Of a stretch of DNA of 64,000 bases, positions 1-7,991 are shown one piece after another. The notes beneath the pieces were generated by a model. That model ran no database searches, was not told the origin of the DNA, and saw nothing but the letters and a program-made list of their open reading frames with translations. Every line of letters begins with the position of its first letter. Position 1 is the first letter of the stretch. Position numbers and translations under genes: made by a program. Source of the stretch: Streptomyces sp. NBC_00582 (lineage in GTDB: Bacteria > Actinomycetota > Actinomycetes > Streptomycetales > Streptomycetaceae); assembly GCF_036345155.1 (NCBI RefSeq), contig NZ_CP107772.1, positions 6,944,001 through 7,008,000 of the forward strand, given 5' to 3'.

Positions 1-86
1 CCTCGGGAAACTTTCCGTCCGCGGGGTTTCCGCAGCCCAGGGGGATCGTTGTGCACGGCGTCAGCACTTCCCCCGAAAGGAACCCG

Positions 87-377
87 ATGAAGTCCCTGAA
101 GGCCGCCGCCGTCGTCGCCGGGTCCGTCGTCCTCGCCGGCGCCGCCGCACCCGCGTTCGCCCACGAGACCGCGGACCTCACGCCCACCAGCCTCAACGGC
201 GCCGTGAACACGCTCACCAAGGGTGATCTCACCGCGCGGGACGTGATGCCGCTGCAGAGCCAGTCGAACGCGCTCGACACCGAGAACAAGGGCTCCCTGC
301 TCCACGCCGTCAACGGCGCGGCCGGCGCCCTCAACCAGCACGCCAAGCTCCTCGGCGGGCTCCCTCTGAACGGCTGA
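87..377 (+). CDS. small secreted protein, unknown function
   Basis: This encodes a 96-residue protein whose first ~27 residues are a classic Sec signal peptide: a Lys, a long Ala/Val/Leu core, then an AFA cleavage motif before HETADL. The mature ~69 residues are Asn/Leu/Gly rich and have no cysteine. The ATG at 87 is chosen because AAAGGA lies 6 bp upstream; an in-frame GTG at 51 would put extra residues in front of the signal peptide. I do not recognise the family. The export signal and the nearby chaplin and melanin genes suggest an extracellular or cell-wall role, but that is only context. Confidence 0.7.
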   Translation: MKSLKAAAVVAGSVVLAGAAAPAFAHETADLTPTSLNGAVNTLTKGDLTARDVMPLQSQSNALDTENKGSLLHAVNGAAGALNQHAKLLGGLPLNG

Positions 378-550
378 CGCCCCTCTCGCGCAGGGCCGGT
401 CCCCCGCGCACGGGACCGGCCCCGCCACGCGGGCGGGGGGGGAACGGTCCGGGAACACCGTCCCTCGTTCGTGTGGAGCACCCCCGAGGCGTCCCCCGGT
501 CGGGTGAGAACACCCCCGGCGGCCCGCCGTGGCGCTTATAGGGTCGCGCG

Positions 551-1051
551 GTGACCTCAACCCCAAGCGCAACCCGCCCCTTCAGCGTGGCCGAGCTGGG
601 CACCCTCGTCGTGATGCCGTGGAGCGGCGAGGCCCCCGACGGCGGCGACATGCCCTACCTGCTCGCCTACTCCCTCGGCGACGCGGACGGCGGCGCCGCG
701 ACCACCGCCGCCGCCATCGAGCGGCTGCTCACCGACAACGGCCTGCCCGTCGGCGGCGACCTCGTCGACGGCACCGAACGGCCCAGCCTGCCGGTCGGCC
801 TGCTCGTCACCGCCGGCGCGGCCGTCCTGACCATGCCGATGCTCAACGCCCAGTGCGTGCCGCCGCCCGAGTGGCTGGACGCCGTCGAGGCCCGCGGCTA
901 CGCCTACCTCGTCTTCACCACCCGACCGTGGCCCGAGGCCGTCCCCGGCAAGGCCGTCGAGCCCGAGGCGCTGGCCGCGTTCGCGGGCGCCGAGGAGACC
1001 CTCACCGCCGCGGCCCACGTCGTGCTGCCCGCCCGCAGCCTGCGCGGCTGA
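551..1051 (+). CDS. DUF5949-type hypothetical protein
   Basis: A 166-residue soluble protein starting at a GTG. It has no signal peptide or membrane segment. The middle is Ala/Gly rich (GGAATTAAAIERLL), followed by a hydrophobic stretch and a conserved-looking Cys near residue 101 (NAQCVPPPEWL). I recall this as the streptomycete DUF5949 family, whose function is unknown; the assignment is from memory of the motif pattern. It sits 5 bp before the VKOR gene and is likely co-transcribed with it. Confidence 0.7.
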   Translation: MTSTPSATRPFSVAELGTLVVMPWSGEAPDGGDMPYLLAYSLGDADGGAATTAAAIERLLTDNGLPVGGDLVDGTERPSLPVGLLVTAGAAVLTMPMLNAQCVPPPEWLDAVEARGYAYLVFTTRPWPEAVPGKAVEPEALAAFAGAEETLTAAAHVVLPARSLRG

Positions 1052-1056
1052 CACCC

Positions 1057-1674
1057 GTGCCCCCGCCCGAGGACGGCAGGACGGCGGGCGCGACGGGCGC
1101 GGCGGGCGCCGGCCGTGCCTTCGCCGTGCTGCTCGTGCTGAGCGGCGCGGCCGGGCTGCTGGCCTCCTGGGTCATCACCCTCGACAAGTTCAAGCTGCTG
1201 GAGGACCCCGGCTTCACGCCGGGCTGCAGCCTGAACCCGGTGGTGTCCTGCGGCAGCGTCATGACGAGCGACCAGGCCTCGGCGTTCGGGTTCCCCAACC
1301 CGATGCTGGGCCTGGTGGCCTACGGCGTCGTCGTGTGCGTCGGCATGAGTCTGCTGGCCGGCGCCGCCTTCCCCCGCTGGTACTGGCTCACCTTCACCGC
1401 CGGCTGCCTCTTCGGCGTCGGGTTCGTGTCCTGGCTGCAGTTCGAGTCCCTGTACCGGATCAACGCGCTGTGCCTGTGGTGCTGTCTCGCGTGGATCGCC
1501 ACGATCGTGCTGTTCTGGTACGTCGTCTCCTTCGACGTACGCCGCGCGTTCCTGCCGGCGCCCCCGGCCCTGCGCGCGTTCTTCGAGGAATTCACCTGGG
1601 TGCTGCCCGTGCTGCATCTCGGCGTCGTCGGCATGCTCATCCTGACCCGCTGGTGGGATTTCTGGACGAGCTGA
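1057..1674 (+). CDS. vitamin K epoxide reductase (VKOR) family membrane protein
   Basis: About 205 residues with four or five hydrophobic segments (roughly 20-42, 82-104, 108-128, 136-158, 178-198). It carries the two cysteine pairs expected of VKOR: C57/C65 in the first loop, and a CLWC redox motif at 139-142 in a helix. Bacterial VKORs reoxidise DsbA-like thiol oxidoreductases by passing electrons to quinones, so the likely role is extracytoplasmic disulphide formation. The GTG at 1057 follows the upstream stop by 5 bp. No fused thioredoxin domain is present, so a separate partner is required. Confidence 0.88.
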   Translation: MPPPEDGRTAGATGAAGAGRAFAVLLVLSGAAGLLASWVITLDKFKLLEDPGFTPGCSLNPVVSCGSVMTSDQASAFGFPNPMLGLVAYGVVVCVGMSLLAGAAFPRWYWLTFTAGCLFGVGFVSWLQFESLYRINALCLWCCLAWIATIVLFWYVVSFDVRRAFLPAPPALRAFFEEFTWVLPVLHLGVVGMLILTRWWDFWTS

Positions 1675-1794
1675 CGATGTGCTCGTGGCACTACTACGGC
1701 AGCCGGGGGAATTGTGCGCTGGCGCCGTTTTCCGGCTCGTTACCCGGTACGGACGCACAGCCCCCAGAACTGACCGAAAGGGCCCGTACCCCAG

Positions 1795-2313
1795 ATGAAG
1801 CCGACCACCCGAGGAACCCTCGCCGCCGTACTGACGTGTATGGCCGCCGCGGCCGGAGCGGTCGCCGCGACCCCCGCCGCGGCGATCGGCACGGTCCCGG
1901 TCCCCGTCCCGCTGAACGGCCTGGAGAACTCCCTCGGCATGGAACTGCCCGAGGCCTCCGGAGAGCTCCCGCTGCCGACGCCGGGCTCGCCCGAGGGCCC
2001 GCGCCATGCCGAGGGCCGGCTGATCCCCGAGCGGGCCGTCCCGCAGGTGCCCGTCGGCGCCGGTCTGCCCGGCGCCGACGTACGGGCACCCCTGCCGGAG
2101 GTCCTCGGGGACGGCTTCCACCACCTCGGTCTCGACGCCCCCGCCACCGACCTGCGGACGCTCGGCCCCGGTCTGGCCCTGGACGCCCCGCTCACCCCGC
2201 CCAACCCGGACAACTTCGGCCTGCCGGACCCGAAGCTGCCCCAGGCGGGCGTGCTCACCCCCGTCGCGCAGGCCGTACCCACCGCCTACCTCGGCCTGGA
2301 GCAGGGTCGGTAG
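1795..2313 (+). CDS. secreted Pro/Leu-rich protein, unknown
   Basis: 172 residues with an N-terminal signal peptide (RGTLAAVLTCMAAAAGAVAA, cleavage near residue 30). The mature part is rich in Pro, Leu and Gly with repeated PxP and LP steps and no cysteines, suggesting an extended cell-wall or spore-surface protein. A GAAAGGG ribosome site precedes the ATG. A strong hairpin follows the stop. No family recognised. Confidence 0.65.
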   Translation: MKPTTRGTLAAVLTCMAAAAGAVAATPAAAIGTVPVPVPLNGLENSLGMELPEASGELPLPTPGSPEGPRHAEGRLIPERAVPQVPVGAGLPGADVRAPLPEVLGDGFHHLGLDAPATDLRTLGPGLALDAPLTPPNPDNFGLPDPKLPQAGVLTPVAQAVPTAYLGLEQGR

Positions 2314-2328
2314 CGACCCGGCACGACC

Positions 2329-2359
2329 ACGGGCCCGGACGGCATCCGTCCGGGCCCGT
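2329..2359 (+). terminator. rho-independent-type hairpin
   Basis: Perfect 14-bp GC-rich stem (ACGGGCCCGGACGG and its complement) around a CAT loop, 16 bp after the stop of the secreted-protein gene and upstream of melC1. There is no T-run, as usual in Streptomyces. Confidence 0.75.
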
Positions 2360-2436
2360 CCGTGTGCTTCGCGGTGACCCGGCGGCCCGCCGGGCGGTTA
2401 CCCGTTCGGACAACCGCACTTGAGGAGGAGCACCCC

Positions 2437-2910
2437 ATGGTCGTCAACGCCGACGGAGTACCCGTACCCACCAGGCGGCCGGGACCGGCCAGAGCCGGTA
2501 CCCGGCGGGAGCTGCTGCGCGGGCTGCTCGGCGTCGCAGCCGGGCTCGCGCTCGTCCCGGTCGTCGCCGCCGCCTGGCCGCCCGGCCCCGCGGACGACAC
2601 GGTCGGCGCCGGCTTCGACGAGATGTACCGCGGACGCCGTATCCAGGGCGTCCTCACCCCCGTCGGCCGCTCCGCCGACGGCGCCCAGTGGGAGGTCACC
2701 GTCGACGGCCGCCCGCTGCACCTGATGCGCCGGGCCGACGGCACCTGGCTGAGCATGATCGACCACTACCGCTCGTACCGCACCCCGCTGGAGGCCGCCC
2801 GCGCCGCCGTGGACGAGCTCGGGCCCGGCGAGGGGCTCCGCGAGAGCGACGACCCGGCGGACGGCGGCCACCTGCACGACATGGGAGGACGCCGTGGTCT
2901 ACACGCGTAA
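2437..2910 (+). CDS. melC1: MelC1, tyrosinase copper chaperone/export helper
   Basis: MelC1 binds apo-tyrosinase, delivers copper and carries it out by the Tat route. The 157-residue product has an N-terminal Arg-rich segment with a twin-Arg motif (RRELLRG) before a hydrophobic core (GVAAGLALVPVVAAAW). The typical MelC1 body follows (FDEMYRGRRIQG, then HLMRRADGTWLSMIDHY). The His-containing C terminus (GGHLHDMGG) fits copper handling. The ATG at 2437 has a GAGGAGG site. It overlaps melC2 by 17 bp, which implies coupled translation. Confidence 0.93.
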   Translation: MVVNADGVPVPTRRPGPARAGTRRELLRGLLGVAAGLALVPVVAAAWPPGPADDTVGAGFDEMYRGRRIQGVLTPVGRSADGAQWEVTVDGRPLHLMRRADGTWLSMIDHYRSYRTPLEAARAAVDELGPGEGLRESDDPADGGHLHDMGGRRGLHA

Positions 2911-3760
2911 GGACGTCAGCACGCTGACCGCGGGCGAGCGCCGGCGGTTCGTGAAGGCGATGCTGGAGCTCAAACGGCGGGGCGAGTACGACGAGTTCGT
3001 ACGGACGCACATCGACTACTACGTCTCCGACGGCGAGGGCGGCCTGCGGACGGCCCATATGGCGCCCTCCTTCCTGGCCTGGCACCGGCGGTTCCTGCTG
3101 GAGCTGGAGCGGGCGCTGCGCCGGGTCGACCCCTCGGTGACCGTGCCGTACTGGAACTGGACACGTCAGCGCACCGCGACCTCCTCACCCTGGACCGCGG
3201 ACCTCCTCGGCGGCAACGGACGCGGCTCCGACCGCCAGGTCACCACCGGGCCGTTCGCCTACGCCACCGGCAACTGGACCCTCAAGGAGAACGTCACGGA
3301 CGGCGTGTTCCTCACCCGGGACCTCGGCCGTGCCGCCAACCCCATCGAACTGCCCACCCCGGCCGAACTGGAGTGGGCCCTGAAGGACCCGGTCTACGAC
3401 ACCGCGCCCTGGGACTCGACGGTCACCGAGGGCTTCCGCAACAAGCTGGAGGGCTGGGGGACCGGCCGGGGCAGCGCCGCCTGGCGCAACCACAACCGGG
3501 TGCACCGGTGGGTCGGCGGGGAGATGCTGGGCGGCGCGTCCGTCAACGACCCCGTGTTCTGGCTCCACCACGCCTTCATCGACCTGGTGTGGACCCGCTG
3601 GCAGGCCCGCCACCGCACCCACCGCTATCTGCCCGCCGTGCCGCCCGGACCGGAGAGCAGGCAGTACCGCCGGGTCGTCGCCCGCCATGAGAAGCTGCCG
3701 CCGTGGAACGTGACGCCTGATCAGCTGGAAGACGTGTCGGGCATCTATCGGTACGCGTAG
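2894..3760 (+). CDS. melC2: MelC2, tyrosinase (monophenol/catechol oxidase)
   Basis: A type-3 copper enzyme that oxidises tyrosine to dopaquinone for melanin. It has 288 residues, slightly longer than characterised Streptomyces tyrosinases. All six copper ligands are in place: CuA H39, H55 and H64 (within TAHMAPSFLAWHRRF), and CuB H200 and H204 (RNHNRVHRW) plus H226 (VFWLHHAF). It has no signal peptide of its own, in keeping with export on the Tat signal of MelC1. The GTG start lies inside the end of melC1. Confidence 0.97.
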   Translation: MVYTRKDVSTLTAGERRRFVKAMLELKRRGEYDEFVRTHIDYYVSDGEGGLRTAHMAPSFLAWHRRFLLELERALRRVDPSVTVPYWNWTRQRTATSSPWTADLLGGNGRGSDRQVTTGPFAYATGNWTLKENVTDGVFLTRDLGRAANPIELPTPAELEWALKDPVYDTAPWDSTVTEGFRNKLEGWGTGRGSAAWRNHNRVHRWVGGEMLGGASVNDPVFWLHHAFIDLVWTRWQARHRTHRYLPAVPPGPESRQYRRVVARHEKLPPWNVTPDQLEDVSGIYRYA

Positions 3761-3790
3761 GTCCGTTCCGTCGGTGGGCGCGGACGCGCG

Positions 3791-3821
3791 AGAGCCCCGG
3801 CGCTCGAGGTGCCGGGGCTCT
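3791..3821. terminator. bidirectional terminator between melC2 and the chaplin
   Basis: An AGAGCCCCGGC / GCCGGGGCTCT stem lies between two convergent genes, 30 bp after melC2 and 25 bp from the chaplin stop. Confidence 0.75.
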
Positions 3822-3845
3822 GCCGATGCGGTGGGGACGGGTGCG

Positions 3846-4196
3846 TCAGTCGCCGTAACCGGCGCCGCCGCGCTTGCCGCCGCCGTGGCTGGAGCTGCTG
3901 CCGGAGCGGTCGCGACCGTAGTCGCCGCCGTGCTCCTTGCCGCCCTTGTCGTGGTGGCTGACGTTGGCGCAGGTGTTGCCGAACGCCGGGTTCAGCGCAC
4001 CGGGGATGTTGACGGTGTTGCCGCAGACGTTGATCGGGATGTGGACCGGGACCTGGACGAGGTTGCCCGACAGGAAGCCCGGCGAGCCCACGGCCGCACC
4101 CTGCGCACCCGCGTCCGCCATGGCCAGGCCGGCCCCGCTGACCACCACGGCGCCGGTGCCGAGGGCGACGGCGGCCGCCTTCGCGATGCGAGACAT
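3846..4196 (-). CDS. short chaplin with a C-terminal Gly/Ser/His-rich tail
   Basis: Chaplins are secreted hydrophobic proteins that coat aerial hyphae and assemble into amyloid films. The product has a signal peptide (~1-28) and one chaplin domain (about residues 30-76). The domain has the expected two cysteines (INVCGN and FGNTCAN), so it is a short, non-sorted chaplin: no LPXTG sortase motif or anchor is present. Unlike typical short chaplins it continues for ~37 hydrophilic residues rich in Gly, Ser, Lys and His. The ATG at 4196 is preferred over the adjacent GTG at 4199 because AAGGAG sits at normal distance. In S. coelicolor a chaplin (chpG) also neighbours melC2. Confidence 0.9.
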   Translation of the reverse strand: MSRIAKAAAVALGTGAVVVSGAGLAMADAGAQGAAVGSPGFLSGNLVQVPVHIPINVCGNTVNIPGALNPAFGNTCANVSHHDKGGKEHGGDYGRDRSGSSSSHGGGKRGGAGYGD

Positions 4197-4337
4197 CACG
4201 TTCTCCTTTAGTGATTCGGTTCGTGCGACCGCAGGACACGCCGTCGCACTTCCCGTTCAACGCGGCCACCCGGGGAGGGTCACGGCGCGTCGCTCCGGAT
4301 CACCCTTTTTGAACAGGAGAGACGTACAGACGGGTGG
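4197..4337 (-). promoter_or_regulatory. chaplin promoter and leader region
   Basis: A 141-bp spacer upstream of the leftward chaplin gene and downstream of the ACP gene. It holds the AAAGGAG ribosome site. I see no certain sigma-factor hexamers; chaplins in this genus are usually under developmental sigma and BldN control. Confidence 0.35.
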
Positions 4338-4616
4338 CTAGAACGCCCGGAGCCGTGCCGCGACGAAGTCGGCGAGCGTGGCGATGGACTGCAGACTGTC
4401 CAGGCTCAGGTCCAGTGCCGCGACGTCCACGCCGAACCGGGCGTCGATCGCGCCCAGCAGCGTCACCCCCGCCAGCGAGGTGAGGGCGATCTCCGGGCCG
4501 AACAGCTCGGTGCCGGCGGGGAGTTTCCCCACCACGTCCGGGTCCAGCCGGGCGGCCTCGGCGATCATCGAGCGCAGTTCCCGCTCCACGGCGGCGGGGT
4601 CCTGGATGTCCGTCAC
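4338..4616 (-). CDS. stand-alone acyl carrier protein
   Basis: A 92-residue carrier protein. The likely phosphopantetheine attachment site is S47 in the sequence ALTSLAG, where the usual DSL aspartate is replaced by Thr. Helical segments before and after it match the ACP fold (SIATLADFVAARL at the end). The GTG start overlaps the FkbH stop as GTGA, so the two are translationally coupled. FkbH-type enzymes normally load a glyceryl unit on a discrete ACP, which gives this protein a plausible role. A Sfp-type transferase 3.8 kb away could activate it. Confidence 0.82.
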   Translation of the reverse strand: MTDIQDPAAVERELRSMIAEAARLDPDVVGKLPAGTELFGPEIALTSLAGVTLLGAIDARFGVDVAALDLSLDSLQSIATLADFVAARLRAF

Positions 4617-5686
4617 GCCTCGGCGTCCTCTCGGTCGGATACGTGCAGATAGGGGGGCGGCGCCGGAAGGTCGCCGTGCAGGGTGCGGCCGAGGACGGCC
4701 GCGTCGGGCGCCGTACCGTCCGCGTCGTCCAGGCGCCGCAGGCCCGCCTGGCGGAGCAGGATCCGCATCTCCAGGTTGGCGTCCGTGGGGCGCAGGGTCA
4801 CCCGGAACTCCTCGGCGCCCGCCTGCCGGGCCCGACCCATCAGCCGGAACAGGAAGGCCGCCGCCGCCCCGCGTCCCGCGACCCGGCAGGAGAGGGCGAG
4901 CAGCGGGACGGACCAGGTGCCGGGGGCGGTCCGGTCGACGAGGGCGGCGCCGATGATGCCGTACGCGCCGAAACGGTCCGTCATCCGCGCGGTGTACAGC
5001 TCGTGCCCGGCCGAGCCGGCCAGCTCGCGCAGCCGGTCGGGGGTGAGGCCGGAGGAGTTCAGCCGGTGGGTGCGGGCGGCGAGTTCCAGTGCGCGCGGGA
5101 TCTCGTCGGGTGTGGCCGCGCCGACGGTGAGCCGCATGGCGCACCAGCTCAGGAACTCCTCCCGGGTGCCCTGGAAGCGTTCGCCCTCGGTACGGCGGGT
5201 CTCCTCGGTGCGGTACCGGTCGACCCGGGCGCGGGACTCGGGGGTGACCTCCCGGCCCTCGAACGCGGCCAGCAGCGCGGGCACGTCCTCGGGGGCGAGG
5301 GTGCGTACGTCGGGCAGCAGGGCCTCGACCTCGGCGCGTTCGTAGGGCGAGTCGTCGACCAGGACCAGGGCGTCCACGGCGATCCCGAGGTCCTTGGCGA
5401 TCCTGCGCAGCGACTCGCTCTTGTCCTGCCAGGACACCTGCGGGGCGAGGAACCGCTCACGCACCTCCGGCAGGCCGGCCGTGAGCCGGTCGAGCACGGC
5501 GGGCGCGCTGCGGCTCGCGATGCTGCTGAGCACGCCACGGGCCGCCAGCGCGTCGATCGCGGCCAGCATCCCGGGCCGGGGGACGGGCAGTTCGTCGGTG
5601 GGGGACTCGACGGCGATGTCGTCCCAGAGGGTGCCGTCGAGATCCCAGACGACGCACTTGACGCGGTCGGCGTCGACGGCGGTCAT
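4613..5686 (-). CDS. FkbH-like HAD-superfamily IIIC/acyltransferase protein
   Basis: 357 residues. The N-terminal HAD half has the nucleophile motif DLDGT (D15, D17), with further HAD elements (SIASRS; LVLVDDSPYERAEV). The C-terminal ~170 residues are GNAT-like (LELAARTHRLNSSG; GIIGAALVD). This two-part layout is that of FkbH proteins, which take 1,3-bisphosphoglycerate, dephosphorylate it and leave D-glyceryl on an ACP. The start ATG overlaps the upstream stop (ATGA) and its own stop overlaps the ACP start, giving a tight three-gene operon. The glyceryl substrate is inferred from the family; some FkbH homologues may use other acids. Confidence 0.85.
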   Translation of the reverse strand: MTAVDADRVKCVVWDLDGTLWDDIAVESPTDELPVPRPGMLAAIDALAARGVLSSIASRSAPAVLDRLTAGLPEVRERFLAPQVSWQDKSESLRRIAKDLGIAVDALVLVDDSPYERAEVEALLPDVRTLAPEDVPALLAAFEGREVTPESRARVDRYRTEETRRTEGERFQGTREEFLSWCAMRLTVGAATPDEIPRALELAARTHRLNSSGLTPDRLRELAGSAGHELYTARMTDRFGAYGIIGAALVDRTAPGTWSVPLLALSCRVAGRGAAAAFLFRLMGRARQAGAEEFRVTLRPTDANLEMRILLRQAGLRRLDDADGTAPDAAVLGRTLHGDLPAPPPYLHVSDREDAEA

Positions 5687-7590
5687 CGCTCCCCCCGGGG
5701 CAGGAACAGCTTCATCGCCAGGCTGGTCGGGTCGAAGCCGAACTTGCGGTAGACCGTGCGCATCGGGACGTTGCCGACATGGACCCGGCCGGTGACCTCG
5801 GTGATGCCGTTCGCCAGGCAGAACTCCAGACCTGCGGTGAGCAGGAGTTCGGCGACGTCGCTGCGGTTGTCCAGCGGGGAGACCGCCAGGGAGCGGAAGT
5901 TGGCGTAGCGGTCGCCGGTCATCGCGTTCTGGTTGATGCTCACCCAGCACCAGCCGACGGGCTCCTCGCCCGGCCGCCCGGCGACGATCATGCCCTCCTT
6001 CGACTTCTCCATCGCCCGGCCGAGCCGGGCCGCCCATCGGGCGGGGTCGTCGATGGCGTCCTCACCGAAGGACACCCGGGCGATCTCCGCCTCGAACACC
6101 CCGATCGCCGGAAGGTCGCGCTCGTCGGCCTGCCGGGTGACATAGGGGTGCGCGCGCTCGGCGAGGGCGTCGCGGTCCGCCGGGGCCGGGGGCCGCCAGC
6201 CGATGGTGCGGGGGGCGGGGGTGGGGGTGTCGGCGGTGTCCGTACGGGGCCGTGCGGCCTGCCGGACAGGAGCCGCGACCTGCTCGGTCCGCCCAGTCCG
6301 CTCGGCCTGCTCTGCCCGCCCAGTCCGCTCGGCCTGCTCGGTCCGCTCGGCCTGCTCGGTCCGCTCGGCCTGTTCGGCGGGCTGTTCTGCCGAAGGCGCA
6401 GGTGCCTCCGAGACGAGCCGTCCGGGGCGGAACGGCCCCTTCCCGCAGGTCGGGCAGCCGTCCGCGCGCAGGGCGGCGACCGAGGCCCAGCGGGCGCCGG
6501 GGCCGACACGGACCTTGTGGCCGCAGGCCACGCACGCGTACTCGCGCTGCCGGGTCCGCTTGTCGCCCGTGTACAGGGGGCCGCCGTAGTCCCCCTGGTG
6601 GGAGGCGGTGGAGCTGGTGGTGAGGAGCTGCTGGAAGAAGCCGACGCCGCCGAGGATGCCACTGCCCTCGTACTCGTTGAAGTTGCGGATGTAGCCATGG
6701 GTGACCAGGCCGAGGGCCATGATCTCCCGCTGGACCTCCAGCATCTCGTCCGGGCTCTTGCCGCCGAAGGAGAAGAAGACACTGTGCGCCGGCCCCGGCC
6801 GCAGCCCCTCCACGGCGCGGGACAGGAAGAGCCGGGCCCCCTCGGGGGTGTAGGGCGGGTCGGTCATGGCGACGTCGTGCCGCCCGTGCAGCTCCGCGGG
6901 CAGGGGCCGGCGCAGATCGTGCCGTACGGTCTCGACACGGGTGCCGAGTCCGGCTGCCACCTTCTGGATGTAGTCGAGGATCTCGGCGGAGATGTCGACC
7001 ACGGTCACCCGCTCGACGATCGGCCCGCCCAGCACATCACCCACGACCGCCACGGCCAGCGACACGAGGTCGTCGTCGCCGATGAGCAGCAGGGAGCCGC
7101 CCGGCAGCGCGCCCGCCGTCAGCAGCGCCAGCACCCGGCGCACCTTGGTCTCGGCCGTGCAGTGCGACTGGTCGATCGCCATGTCGGCGGCGGGACCGGA
7201 CTCCATGAGCGCCCGCAGCCGTCGTACGGCCTCGTCGAGCACCTCGGGGATCACCAGCTCACGGCCGTCACAGGTGCGGCAGGTGGCGTCCAGGGTGAGG
7301 TCCATGCCGAGCCGGGCGACGAGATCGGCGCCGGCCTCCGTCAGCCGGGACGGGCGCTCCTTGGTGACGAGTCCCCGGCGGCGCAGTTCGTTCCCCAGGG
7401 CGGCCACGATCGGCACCGGCAGGCCGGTGGCGCGACTGAGGTCCTTGGTGGAGGCGGGGGCCAGCCGGCGCAGCGCACGCAGCACGGACCGCACTCCGGG
7501 CGGGCCCTCCTGAAGCCGGACGGCGTCCGCGACTTCCGTGAGCAGTTGATCGGCGGTGGTGCTCCGAGGGGGCCGACGCACGTTGGTCAC
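5683..7590 (-). CDS. BpsA-like branched-polyamine synthase fused to a GNAT acyltransferase
   Basis: 635 residues. The N-terminal winged helix (~30-95), a CxxC at 104-107, the GDDDLVS motif (171-177) and a DPPYT motif (244-248) match N4-bis(aminopropyl)spermidine synthase, which adds aminopropyl groups from decarboxylated SAM to make branched polyamines. A zinc ribbon follows (C353/C356, C379/C382). Next comes an Ala/Glu/Arg/Thr low-complexity linker (~400-475) with repeated EQAERT units, and then a GNAT domain (~485-635) with the VTGRVHVGN...YRKFGF ending typical of N-acyltransferases. The GTG start has GGAG upstream. The fusion suggests the polyamine made by the first half is acylated by the second. 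It is first in the operon with FkbH and ACP. Confidence 0.85.
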   Translation of the reverse strand: MTNVRRPPRSTTADQLLTEVADAVRLQEGPPGVRSVLRALRRLAPASTKDLSRATGLPVPIVAALGNELRRRGLVTKERPSRLTEAGADLVARLGMDLTLDATCRTCDGRELVIPEVLDEAVRRLRALMESGPAADMAIDQSHCTAETKVRRVLALLTAGALPGGSLLLIGDDDLVSLAVAVVGDVLGGPIVERVTVVDISAEILDYIQKVAAGLGTRVETVRHDLRRPLPAELHGRHDVAMTDPPYTPEGARLFLSRAVEGLRPGPAHSVFFSFGGKSPDEMLEVQREIMALGLVTHGYIRNFNEYEGSGILGGVGFFQQLLTTSSTASHQGDYGGPLYTGDKRTRQREYACVACGHKVRVGPGARWASVAALRADGCPTCGKGPFRPGRLVSEAPAPSAEQPAEQAERTEQAERTEQAERTGRAEQAERTGRTEQVAAPVRQAARPRTDTADTPTPAPRTIGWRPPAPADRDALAERAHPYVTRQADERDLPAIGVFEAEIARVSFGEDAIDDPARWAARLGRAMEKSKEGMIVAGRPGEEPVGWCWVSINQNAMTGDRYANFRSLAVSPLDNRSDVAELLLTAGLEFCLANGITEVTGRVHVGNVPMRTVYRKFGFDPTSLAMKLFLPRGER

Positions 7591-7991
7591 AATGCTGCTC
7601 CAGGGAAGCTGGTGGATTCCGGGGGTATCGAGTATACGGGCAGGTAGGGGGCCCGATCGGACTCGGTACGACGGCCATGAACGGGAAGGGGAAAAGGAAA
7701 TTCCGCAAGCGGTGCACCGGTGTTCCGGCGGGCGGTATTCCGCACCTCCGGTCGAAAAGGCCGTCCGGAATTCCCCGTACGGTTTTCCGGGGTCGCGGTC
7801 CTCGAATATGCCCCCGGTCTTGCCGCCCCCTTGACGGGATGCGCTCGCGAGCCCCGGAGCGCCCCGGATGCTAGGCTTGGCCCGTCCGAGCGCCAGTAAC
7901 CGGCCTCGCGACCTTCCTCTTCGGCCGCGCGGACCAGCGCAGAACTATGTGAAAGGAGACGGGGGCAGCGGTTCCTCACCCCCGGTTCCCC
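7591..7991. promoter_or_regulatory. divergent promoter region of the polyamine cluster
   Basis: A 401-bp gap between the BpsA-GNAT start and speD, so it must drive both directions. Near the leftward gene, GTATCGAGTATACGG resembles a -10 surrounded by a short palindrome. On the speD side, AAAGGAG (7952-7958) lies 33 nt before the ATG, and GGGGG (7961-7965) can pair with CCCCC (7979-7983) between them. I see no recognised riboswitch. Confidence 0.45.

Noticed and set aside
331..1051. Long reading frames opposite to and overlapping the DUF5949-type gene
   Set aside because: High GC keeps several frames open; these are Arg/Pro-rich, lack ribosome sites and overlap a credible gene.
904..2124. A 406-codon leftward frame across VKOR and the secreted-protein gene
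   Set aside because: Composition is Arg/Gly/Glu-biased and unlike a protein; it runs antisense to two well supported genes.
5779..7647. A 622-codon rightward frame antisense to BpsA-GNAT
   Set aside because: Only Gly/Pro/Arg-rich text without motifs; the opposite strand carries clear BpsA motifs.
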